This document shows positions 11,195-21,324 of a stretch of DNA of 64,000 nucleotides, one piece after another. This DNA comes from Dichomitus squalens LYAD-421 SS1 (Eukaryota; Basidiomycota; Agaricomycetes; Polyporales; Polyporaceae): positions 648,736 to 712,735 of the forward strand of contig NW_006766892.1 of assembly GCF_000275845.1 (NCBI RefSeq). Reading direction: 5' to 3'. The notes below the pieces were generated by a model. The model worked only from the letters and a program-made list of their open reading frames with translations. It was not told where the DNA came from and did no database searches. How positions within the stretch are numbered: the stretch's first letter is position 1; each line of letters begins with the position of its first letter. Position numbers and translations under genes: made by a program.

Positions 11195-14100
11195 ATGCGT
11201 CCTTCCAACAGTTCACGCTCGAGAGCGCAGTCACAAGCTGGGCCTTTGAACCCGAACCCTCCGTCGGCGACCGCTCTCCGCCCAGACAAGGATGGATGGT
11301 ATGGCACAAATGAAGCACCACTCAGTGCATCCACAGCGCAACCGCAGTCCAATACCCATCTTCGCCCGTCTTCCAGTGCAGCATTGCGACCTCCATCTAG
11401 CACGTTCGCCCGGCCTCCCTCGAGCGCGGCAATGCGACCACCTCCTGGTGCTGGCATACGTCCCTCATCCAGCGCTGCAATCCGGGCCTCACAAAGCGCT
11501 CCTCTCAGACCTGCCTCTAGCGCCTCCGTCAGGCCGTCATCCAGCGCGTCCCTCCGGCCGTCGTCCAGTGCGTCTGTAAGACCGGGATCAAGTGCCTCCA
11601 CCCTCCGCCCGGGTACAAGTGCATCCGTTAGGCGTCCTATCTCTCGACTCTCCCAGCGACCTCCCACCCGACAGTCCACGCGGATACTTCCTTTGTGTGA
11701 GGCACTGGTATCGCAAGTCACTGGGATAACCTCTGCTGCAGATGAGGAAAGTTATCAGACTGCCGTGGAATACGTCACGAAGAATTTAGACTCCACGATG
11801 AGGCCTGGTGGAAGCACAGGCTGGGCGACAGTAGACAAGATGATTAGGGGGTGAGCGAATTGCCCTTGCACCTTGATCTTGTGCTGAGGATGCTCAGTCA
11901 TGCCAAAAAGGCACGGATAAACTCAGAGGATGTACTGGCGGACGCGCTGGAAAAGGCATACAAGAAGCTCAAGGACCAAATCAAGGGCCACAGCGACCTC
12001 GATGCTGGTATTCAGGTTCGAGAGCGACGTTCACTGCATCGTGGAAAACCCAGCACTAAGGGGAGCTATGTTCACGCAGCGGTCACGAATACCCGATCAT
12101 CTGAAGTTCTTGGTACGGAAACCTATCCCGGACAACGACAACTTTGGCTGACTATGAAGACAGGCTGCCCTCTCTAATCCCCCATCATCATCATCATTGG
12201 ACACCGCCGAAGCGATTATCGATAGAATCGACAATCCTCAGCCAGAGAAAGCAAAATTGACATGGAAAGACATCTTTGCGGAGGAGCCGCTAGAAGGGCA
12301 GCACTGGGAAGGCGCATACGGTCTACCTCCCGGAACCACGGTAGAGAATTGGGAGACTCGCAGCGACGGCAGCTCACCCTCGCTGTCCCCTTGGGATAGC
12401 GACTCAGACTTGGACGAGTCGAGACCTGCCTCACGTCTGTCTGATGTACCAGAAACGCCTCCGACGCCTCCTACGGAAGGGACAGACCCTGAGGTGCCGA
12501 GGTTGGATCCTCCGCTCGACCCCATGAATGCGTATCGACATAGGCAAGACGTGGAGGAGCTGCATTCCAGACAGTACTGGAGATCGGATTGGCGGTCGGA
12601 TGCGTCTGTCCATCAGCAATTTGATCTCGGAAACGCCTCGTCACTAGGTTAGCATACAATTATAAAATTCTAACTCGGTCATAGGACTAATTCGGCGTAG
12701 CACCTGCCTTCCATCGTGCTCTGGGTTCACGAGCTGTGCTAAGCATCGACGGTCCAAACAAAGAGGTTTGTCTCCTGGCTCTAATGACGTCCAATGTATG
12801 CTCAAGGGCTGGGCAGAATTACCGACATGAGGAAGATATTGTCCGGGAAGTCCTCACGGGCCTTCAGGGTCGACGGAACATGATGTTCACTTGGGTGCAC
12901 AGCGGCCCAGAAGCTTTCTCATTCGTCGTGCGTATCACCTACAGTAGAAATCGCAATCTCCCTTGAACTCACTCGAGATCCCTAGCTGTCATCCTCCGCT
13001 CCCCGCCTACTGCATCTCACTGCGGGTGCTCAGGCATCCATCATCTCATCCTTCGCAACCCTCGCTACCGTCCTCGTCCACCTCCGCAAGTTCACATCCG
13101 CGATATTTACCAAAGCATCAGGCAATATACCACCTACCTCCGACGGCCAAGGGCAGCCAGCATATCTCACTCGCGCGCAGCGACGGATTACGCAAACTCT
13201 TGAGGCGTTCGCGGACGCATTGGATGCTGAGGTCCGCGCGTTCGATGCGTGGTGCGCACAGCGCGAGGAGGATATGTGTCACGCTCGCGCCGGGCTTGGC
13301 GGGAAGCTCGTCGTCTCGCTCCTCAGCCTCGAGAAGGCGATTCGGGACAGTTTTGGCTCCTCCTTCCCTGTCCTGCTCGACATCGTGCGCCTCGTCGTAC
13401 GGCGCTCACAGCGCCTGCACGACAACGAGGAGGCCACGGAGGTCTGGACGCTCCCTGACCTGCCTCAACGTGCCCCGCCGTCGACGATTACGGCTACCTT
13501 ACTCGACGCACTGCTGGTCGCGGCGCAAGAGCACGTCTCGATGGGCGACGCTGTCACCTCGTCGGCCATCGTTCGCGTCTTCACTGCGAGCGCGGAACCG
13601 GTATGGTCTATGATCTACAAGTGGATGCGCGACGGGATGCCTGTGCGCGACGGGCAGCTCGGGGCCTTGCCGCTGGCCGCGCAGGTGCACTCCCCGCTGA
13701 AGGCGCTGCAGGACGAGTTCTTTGTGGAGGACAACGAGATGCTCGTGCTCGACCCCGACTTCTGGGCCGAGGGATTCGCGCTGCGGGACGGACACTCTGG
13801 GACCGCTCAGGACGAGGACGCAGATGAGCTGGGGCGGCCGACCAGCGTACCGGTCTTCCTCGTGCATGTGGCACAACTAGTCCTTGCGACGGGGAAGGTG
13901 GCGGGGCTGTTGCGCGTGCTCGGAATCTCTGCTCTTTTCGACGGGGAGCGCTTAGAAGATGGGACGACGACTAGGCCCTGGATGGCGGATTGGCGATCGT
14001 TCAAAACGCTCCTCAAGCAGCCACGAGTGCACGAATGTATTGATGGGACGGGAGAAGTCACGGTCTCCTTGGAGGGCGCGGTTGCCTCGTCTGAGAACCT

Positions 14101-15610
14101 CTCACGGATCGTGTATGACGAGCTGCTCCCCTACTCGGAGCTCGCGCACGAGGCGCTCAGGAAAGTCCTGGTGGACGAATGCGAGTTGTGGGCGCACCTC
14201 AACGCAATGGAGGATTTGTTCCTCATGCGGAGAGGGGATGCTATGTCTCATTTTGTCGACGTGTTGTTCACCAGGGTAAGCGGCTCACATGGCTATGTTT
14301 CGAACGATACATGTTGACAATTGGGATGCCGGACAGATGGACACCCGCGAACGATGGAACGACTTCCACTTTATGAACTCCGCCTTTCGCGACGTCGTCT
14401 CGCTCTACTCCGGCCGCACGCGCTGGATCGATGCGTCACTCGTCCGGTTCTCCTTTCCTCACAAAGCTCAGGGGAAAGGTGCCCTGCAGGAGAAGAACAT
14501 CGCACAGACGGTTCGTGCGCTCGATGGCCTTCTCATCGAGTATGCGGTACCCTTTCCTCTCACGTACATCTTCGGTCCGCGGGCGATGCGCGTGTACTCG
14601 AGCATCTTCACTCTCGTGCTGCAGATACGCCGGGCCAAGAGCGTGCTGGAGAGGATTCTCGTGCGGGGTGGGCTCGCCGCGGGTAAGCAACTGGACGCGG
14701 AGATGAAGGTGTTCTATGCCATGCGTGGGAGGTTGTCGTGGTTCGTGAAGTGAGTGTGGTACAGACATCCGCATGGCTCCACACGATAACTGACGTACAC
14801 CGGAAGCACCCTATTGAATTTCATTACGACCAACGTGGGCCAGACTGGCTTGGTTCATTGCGTCGTTCTGGCTGACAAATGCATATGTAGGTCATTCATA
14901 CTCAGATCCTCAAGTTCCATGAGGCATTCAGACAGGCCAGGTCATTTGACGACATGATCCGGCTACAGAACGAGCAGTACGCAGCAACCTTCTCTCCGAG
15001 GCCAGGATGTACTCTGACGCTCAGATATCAGCCTGGACAAGCTCGAGGGGCGTTGCTTGCTCCAGAAGAACGTGAGTCCAAGGAGCAATAGCGGCCTCGC
15101 CTACTCAGCTCACACGCGGCCACACAGACCGTCGCGCTTCACCGTGCGATCATGTCCATCCTCGACATGTCTCTGCACTACACAGAGTGTTTCGTCTCCT
15201 TCGCCGGCGACACGACGCACGACATCTCGCGCGCCTCGCTCGTCTCATCCCGACATCGGCATCGGCATCGCAGTCGCCGCATGCGCAAACAGAGACGCGA
15301 CGTCATCGGGTTCTCCGACGCGCCTTCGCTCCTACAGCATGCCGAGGACGACAGCTCGGACGAGGAGGGACTGGACGAGGAGAGCCTCGCGGGGCGCTCC
15401 GGACGCGAGCCGTCGTTCTCGTTTGGGGCGTCGACGACGGCGTCGTTCACGGAGGACGGGTTCCTCGAGCGGCTCGACAAGATGTCGTCGGAGTTGGACG
15501 CCCTTGTGCGCTTTGTGAGGAGAGGCGTGGAGAGCCTTGCCGCAGGGGCGAGCGAGGCTGCACCGGCGTTTGGGATCTTTGCGTTCGCGCTAGAGGACTG
15601 GGATAGGTAG
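11195..15610 (+). CDS. Gamma-tubulin complex component 5-like (Spc97/Spc98 family)
   Basis: Twelve exons: 11195-11850, 11898-12015, 12080-12112, 12164-12647, 12701-12765, 12817-12927, 12986-14275, 14337-14749, 14807-14834, 14891-14976, 15032-15071, 15128-15610; 1268 residues. GCP5 stabilises gamma-tubulin ring complexes at spindle pole bodies. Seen: a long Ser/Pro repeat N-terminus, then LTWKDIFAEEPLEGQHWEG and YGLPPGTTVENWETR, the start of the GCP N-terminal domain at YRHEEDIVREVLTGLQG and MMFTW, and C-terminal domain blocks FLMRRGDAMSHFVDVLF, WNDFHFMNSAF, IEYAVPFPLTYIFGPRAM and a final helix bundle with a basic and then acidic insert. The join between exons 2 and 3 is doubtful (see findings). 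Elsewhere every phase fits. Size and the EGQHWEG region favour GCP5 over GCP2-4. Confidence 0.85.
11360..11638 (+). repeat. In-frame RPSSSA repeat array in the GCP5-like N-terminus
   Basis: Residues 56-148 of the GCP5-like protein are about eleven imperfect copies of a 9-10 residue unit R-P-S-S-S-A-x-x, for example RPSSSASLRPSSSASVRP. At DNA level this is a 27-30 nt periodicity. Codons vary between copies, so the array is old or held by selection on the protein. Being rich in Ser/Pro and Arg, it is likely disordered and a possible phosphorylation target. Confidence 0.8.
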
Positions 15611-15917
15611 TAGCTACTTTTCGTCCGAAGCATATCTGCTATAGGTGGTACTGTACAACGGACATGAGGGAGTTACTAACGATCACCTTGTACAATAACA
15701 TGAAGTAATAGCGCTACATCTGGTTCGAAGGAAGGGAAGACAGATTCGGAGAGGTGACGGTGACAGATAGTCGCATGGTGAGGACAGCGGCGATTAAAGG
15801 CGAGGTGCATAACACAGCAATGTCGTAGATAAAGAAGGGATCAGCAGCAAGGTATTGACAGACAGAGCAAAGTGACATTTCGGGGAAGGTGTCGCGAGGA
15901 CGCGGGGTTGCTGAAGC
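15611..15917. other. Convergent 3' spacer
   Basis: 307 bp between the stop codons of the GCP5-like gene (+) and the VWA gene (-). It should hold both 3' untranslated regions. Nothing else is visible. Confidence 0.5.
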
Positions 15918-17400
15918 TCAGCCAGACATTACGCTCCTACCGCCTTTCCTGTCGACTCGACGGTTTATACCACCAAGAAGGATCTTGATAAGAGTCTCTG
16001 CGTTGAGATGACCTCCCAAGTACGGCGTGGTATCAACAATATCGCGCACGCCTTGTAGACCTGCGATATCGTCGTCTAATTGCCTCAAGAACTGCGTTGC
16101 GTTCTTATCAGTGCCAATCTGAACGAACTGGATACCAAGCTGTTCATGAACGATTGAGCGACAAGACGTAACGTAGTGGGTGTTTGTAGGACAGCTTACC
16201 TGGCTCAGCAGGTAACCACCATTGTCCAGCCTGCGCGCCGCATTGACTATCACCTCCGCAGGGTCATCAGCTGGACGAACATGATCAGCATATAATGAAG
16301 TGTCTGAAAGTCTTCGAAACGTACTTGCTGCACCATCCGTTAGAACGATGTAATTGATGGGCTTCACAGAGTCTTCACGTCCTGCCCTTTTGGCATTCTC
16401 CAGCTCATTGATGTACCCTCTTAGAAGTCTATCGAGCTTATCGCCTATCGGTGTGAGACCTCGCGGGGATACACTGTTGAACAATCGCTGAACCTGTGCC
16501 GCGCTCTGTTCATAGTAGGCGATGGTCTATGTGAGTGGGGCTGCCAAATTGCGCTAGTACCGGGATGGACATCACCTTCATCCTCTTCCCCTCCTTTTGG
16601 CTGTTCAGGAAGCAGACGTCAATTCCGTCCGCGTCGTAGGTGGCCGCGGCCTCGGCGAGGGCGGCGAGGGCGCTCCTTGCCTGTGTAAGTGTAAGTGTAA
16701 GTTGTGTCAGTAACTATGGCCATATACACCAGAGCAATCCCAGAGCACCAACCTCGCTCCACCGATCATCTTTCGTCATCGAAGACGAATCGTCAACCAC
16801 GATCACGGTATCATACTTCCTCAAAATCTCAAGCGCGTCCTCGAAGCTCTCCTGGCGGAGGGGTCTGCGCAGGTATGCCAGTCGCTCCTCGTCCGTCGTC
16901 CACTTTGGCGCAGCACTAGATGCGGACCTCGAGGGAGCCGGCACAGAAATGCTCCAAGAGACAGCAGGAGAATCCGAGCTACTCGAGGAGAGGTTGCCAC
17001 CCGCGAGGCTGCCTTGCGCAGCGCCGTTATAGCTCACGGGTCGCTGAATGAACGGGTTTCTGCTCCTCCTCGCGTCCTGCGAGTGCGAGCGATGGTGGTT
17101 TTGAGGCGTCGGAATATTCAGGAGGTTGCTGTCGACGGGTGAGTTCACTGGATTGCTCAGGGCTTCCTGGTACGACGGTGGCGGGGCCTGTGATCCCGGA
17201 CGGACTCCTTGTACAATTGCGGACCGGCTGCGTCGATGTGTCCCGCTAGAAGGCACTTGAAGAGATAGAGCTGGGTGGCTCGACGCGTGCGCGGTGGCGC
17301 GGCGATGGACGCCTTCCGAGCTCTTGTCATCTAGACCTTTGAGAGGGCCGGGGTTAGAGATGTACGACGCGCTAGGGGATTTAGATGAGGAGTTTCCCAT
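15918..17400 (-). CDS. VWA-domain protein with N-myristoylation site and PPxY motif
   Basis: Five exons: 17400-16753, 16680-16576, 16526-16325, 16270-16200, 16139-15918; 415 residues. It opens with MGNSSSKS, a strong N-myristoylation signal. The first 190 residues are Ser/Pro-rich and disordered and carry PPPSYQEA (PPxY at 74-77), a docking site for WW domains such as those of Rsp5-type ubiquitin ligases. A von Willebrand A domain follows from about residue 195: VIVVDDSSSM gives the MIDAS DxSxS (203-207), Thr276 in GLTPIGDKL and Asp315 in IVLTDGAA complete the metal site, so ligand binding is probably intact. The layout suggests a membrane-tethered adaptor, which is inference. Similar fungal proteins exist, mostly without named function. 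Confidence 0.85.
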
Positions 17401-17924
17401 GACCGTCCTCAGTCGATGGTTTGGTATCTGGGTGGGAGTACAACGATTAGTTGTGCTTGTGGACGCGTCTATCCAGAATTTATAGTAGCCGCGTTGCAGG
17501 GCCGGAGCCTAAGCAAGAAAGTACTGCAGGGGCGTTGAGGCGGTGGCCCTGGGCGCCCGTATGCGGCAGTCTGGCATGTCATGCGACGCTTTATGCAGCT
17601 TGAAGCACCGCATCGAGTAGTACTGCATACTGGTTCCCGAGCGCAACAGAAAGTCTATCGAGAACACGATCCGCTATGACTATATCATTCAGACCATGGC
17701 CACGAGTACAAGACATAGCCCTAGAGTTTGTGCGGATATTTCTGGTTGCGGCGAGGACGGAAGCGAGTGACTGTCGCGAGAGCTCGCCCCGCCTATCTAG
17801 ATTGGTCGGAGCGACCTGACTCGTATGTATGTGTACATATGCTGTGCGATCGTGCATTCCAGATATCCGGTGATCCGCTCCATGCTCTGTGGGTACGTAT
17901 CCAGTACACCTCGAGGTCCGGCGC
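17401..17924. other. Spacer upstream of the VWA gene
   Basis: 524 bp between the stop of the CSN12-like gene and the start of the VWA gene, both on the minus strand. It should hold the VWA promoter and the 3' end of the CSN12-like transcript. No further element is visible. Confidence 0.45.
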
Positions 17925-19721
17925 TCACTGCAAAAGCGCAAATGGGGTGGGCCGATCGGCAAGTCGGGGGAATGCGTCCGCCTTCGCGAGGACCACCATC
18001 TGCTTTTCGTGCGAGATGTAGCCGCGCATGAAGCCCTTGTAGATCATATTCGCCACCAGGCATTCCGCCTCCTCCGTCGTGATGTCCTTATCCTCCCCTG
18101 CAATCAGTAGCGCCGCATGGAACATGGACACCGGTATCCTCGTACTCTTCTCGGCGGCGATCCACCTAGTCAGATGGTTAGACGGATACACATCATGGCG
18201 GTGGAAAGGAAGACGAGAATGAGATCGCAGATATCGCGTAAGGACGATGAGCCACTCACGCTCGGCGGAACAGCCCTCGAATGCAAAGCTCACGTGCTCT
18301 GTCGAGCGTCAGCCACAGGTTGAGATCGACGAGCCTCCGCTCAAAGCGGTCAAGCGATGCATCATAGGATCGAATGTCTCCGTTGCGAATGGCAGCGATG
18401 AAAGGCGAGTATAGGTCGTCAAGCACAGGGAACCGCGCAAGCAGCTCTTTTGAAGGGAGGTGTCCTCGGAATAGGCGTAGCGGTATCAGGTAAGTCAGTA
18501 TGCGCCTTAAACGTCATGTCAGTTTGGGATCAAGTGACCACTTTCGAGATACTCACTCCTGGTTGCTATGTGCGCCGGTATAGCAATTGTAAAAGGCTTG
18601 TGTCAATTCTTGCTCAGCCTGTAGATAAGTGACGTTGGGATATTATTTCACATCGCACAGGAATAAACATGCCTTCGCGAAGTCCTCATTGAGAAAGCCG
18701 AGCATGCCAATATAGTATCGGTAAGTGACCTAATGGCGGACAGGCAGGGAAGTGTCCAGTTCACACACTACGCCAATACCGCGCAGCATTGGTACGTACT
18801 TGATGGGAACGAGGATACTGGGATAGCGGCGGGATATCTGGGTTCGCGTTGATTGCGCGTAGAATGTTCTTAGCCAGGGATATTCGTTTCACCTGTTTCA
18901 ATGGTTAGTAATCTTCTGGCTATGCTACCCGATACGCATACGTACCCGGAAGTAGCACTTGAGGATCAATCCGACCACGTAGTACACACCCCATTTCCGT
19001 GATTCTTGCACAGGCGATTGCCTAGGAGCCGCATATATTAGCACGGCAGTATATGGCGGACCCGTAGGTACCTCACCTATCCGTCACACAGTGTGAGAAC
19101 GCCCTGCTGATGATACGGGCTGTCTCTTCCATATTCGCGGTGCCTTCTTGCCCATTGGACACACCTTCTAGGTCAGCCTAGTCCTTGGTGAGTGGGCTAA
19201 GCCATTGCATCGCATTAGGAGAGCTCACATCAAATGCGAGGTCCCGCAGATCTCTCAAAATGGAGAACAGCGCAGGCAGAGTCCAACCACTGTTGGTGGC
19301 AAAGAATCGTAGGAACAGCCTAAGGAGGTGGGGCGGACGTGTGTTCTAAGTGAAACACCTGCAGACGGCACCGACCCAACTCACTCACGAAACTAGGGTG
19401 CACTCCTCCTTGAATGCCTCTGTCGCCCGCTTTTTGCCGCAGTGGTTCACGACCAAGACGTACTGCATTGCAATCTCGTCCCAAGGGCTCTCAAGGCTGC
19501 CCTCGTAATAAGAGAGTGATTGCCTCTATAACAGGGTCAATGGACCGTTGCACGACGCGATTCCGGAAAGTGCCTACCGTGATATTACCCCGGAAGTCCT
19601 TCACCAAGGCCTTACCATGCTCGCTCGTGGGTTTCAGCAAGTAGGCGAGTTCTGGGCCCTTCTCCTCGCGCAACGCCTGTGCCAGCTGTGTCAAGAAAAC
19701 GGAGAACTTTGGTGAGGACAT
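17925..19721 (-). CDS. CSN12: PCI-domain protein, CSN12/Thp1-like
   Basis: Ten exons: 19721-19578, 19501-19389, 19319-19229, 19177-19077, 19021-18946, 18892-18800, 18729-18673, 18618-18557, 18505-18260, 18165-17925; 407 residues. Csn12 is a COP9-signalosome-associated PCI protein; its relative Thp1 is the scaffold of the TREX-2 mRNA export complex. Seen: SPWDEIAMQYVLVVNHC, LFLRFFATNSGWTLPALF, EESARI-like helix NMEETARIISRAFSHCVTDR, KWGVYYVVGLILKCYFR, TYRYYIGMLGFLNEDFAKAE, then the winged-helix end TRIPVSMFHAALLIAGEDK and AECLVANMIYKGFMRGYISH. Intron 7 (18672-18619) begins GCATGT, a GC-AG intron; phase and family alignment leave no GT alternative. The start MSSPKFSVFLTQLAQALREE matches the family. 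Confidence 0.9.
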
Positions 19722-20190
19722 GAGCGCAGGTTTTCTGCGCTCTGACCAACAGATAAACACAGGCTGGTTGACCAAGCCAAGTAGAGGGTCAAGCGAAGGT
19801 AAGAACTTGTTGGCCGCCGCCACCTTCGCCGACGCGGTACTGCGCAACCCTAACGTGGGGTTGGCTCGGATGTAGCGGACCGGGGTGTCATAGACATCGG
19901 CGTTCAGCCTCCTGCGCAAATCGCGACAAAACGCCCTGTTTCCGGATAACGACGGCCATGGACGGTGCGCTTGAGAAACATACTGGTCCTGCTCATGATA
20001 TCGCATTGCGTGCATCCAATGGCGAAAGCACAACTCCAACGACTTATCGCCCAAGTAGATACCGGGTTAGTATTGCGTCAGTTCACGGGCGCCGCCGATC
20101 ATATCTTCATGGGCTTCGGTGAGCACAAGCACCCAATCGTTCTCCGTTCCCCACCACGCAAGTCCCCCTGTATACCGGACGCAACTCTAG
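19722..20190. other. Divergent promoter region
   Basis: 469 bp between the start codons of the CSN12-like gene (-) and the DsbA-like gene (+). A minus-strand frame stays open upstream of the CSN12 start to 20054, but its extra residues do not resemble the family. No other element is visible. Confidence 0.45.
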
Positions 20191-21181
20191 ATGGCTCTGC
20201 AACCCTCCTTCCAGAAGGCCCTAGTCATCGCGGGCAAGTATGACGCCCCGCATACCATCGAAGTCTTTCGTGAGTGCGCGCGTCCACCACACAAGTGGAC
20301 GGTCTATCCACATATGTGCGCTCTGCGGCTCGCCGCAGGACGCAGAGGACGTGCCCCAATGAACTCATGATCGACCCGCATCGCAGTGGACTACGTCTGC
20401 CCGTTCTCTGCGAAGCTGTCGCTCGCCATCGATAGCGTCCTCCGACCGCTCTTCGCCCCAGGCGGCAAGTACGCCGGAAAGGTCAAGGTGATCTTCCGGA
20501 ACCAGGTACAGCCCTGGCACGCTAGCTCGACCTTCGTGCACGAGGCCGGTCTTGCGGTACGTACATCTAGTGTTCTGTAGTTCACTTGAGGACGGGAAGT
20601 CCATGCTGCGACCGCTCTGGAGCCGGTCGTAGCTACGACAGCCACTGCATGTTGAACTAAGGCCTGTCGACCCATGAGGCGAAGCAGGACCTGCAGTCCC
20701 ACCAAGTCAATAAGACTGAGTCCGTCTCCCATACAGGTCGCGCGCATCGCCCCGGAGGACTTCTGGAAATTCTCCCTCGCGCTGTTCAAGGTTCAGGGCG
20801 AGTATTTCGACATCCCCACCTCGTCGCTCACCCCACTTCAAGTCCGCGAGAAGCTCGCCAAGCTTGTGGCGGACACGGTTGGCCAGGACAAGGCTGCGGG
20901 GTTCCAGGACCTGCTCGCGCTCAAGTCCTCGCCGAATGGCGGTACAGCTGTCACCGACGACTTGAAGTACACCGGTACGTCCTAGTCTCGTGGACCGGTC
21001 GCCGGCTGCGACGAACAACTACTGGTTGACTAACGCGCTGTCTGCAGTGAAATTCTCGAGGCAGAACGGAATCCATGTCTCGCCGACGGTACTTTGGGAC
21101 GGCCTCATTGCGAATGAGGTCTCGAGCTCTTGGGGCGAGAAGGAATGGACGGAGTTCTTGGAGAAGAAGGTCACTGTCTGA
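20191..21181 (+). CDS. DsbA/thioredoxin-like protein with a single active-site cysteine
   Basis: Four exons: 20191-20269, 20387-20556, 20737-20974, 21048-21181; 206 residues. The fold is the DsbA/FrnE branch of thioredoxins: a first strand (HTIEVFLDYVCPFSAKLS) with the active site C-P-F-S, an inserted helical domain (IAPEDFWKFSLALFKVQGEY, LVADTVGQDKAAGFQDLL), and the cis-proline loop IHVSPTVLWDGL. Only the first cysteine of the usual CxxC is present, so the protein may bind glutathione or act as a monothiol enzyme; that is inference. There is no signal peptide, so it is probably cytosolic. All introns GT-AG with matching phases. It converges on GatB, 143 bp apart. Confidence 0.85.
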
Positions 21182-21324
21182 GACAGGGGATAAATAATGC
21201 TGGACGGAAGAAGACAATAAGTGGTGTACAAGAGTAGTATATCAGTAGAACCGGGAAAGCTAACGCATATCTTGGTGTTCGACTCCAACATGAATTTCCC
21301 AGTTTGCAGAATTTGTCGCAGGTG

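Noticed and set aside
11182..11721. 179-codon minus-strand frame
   Set aside because: It is antisense to the RPSSSA repeat array of the GCP5-like gene and is open only because the repeat has no stop in that frame.
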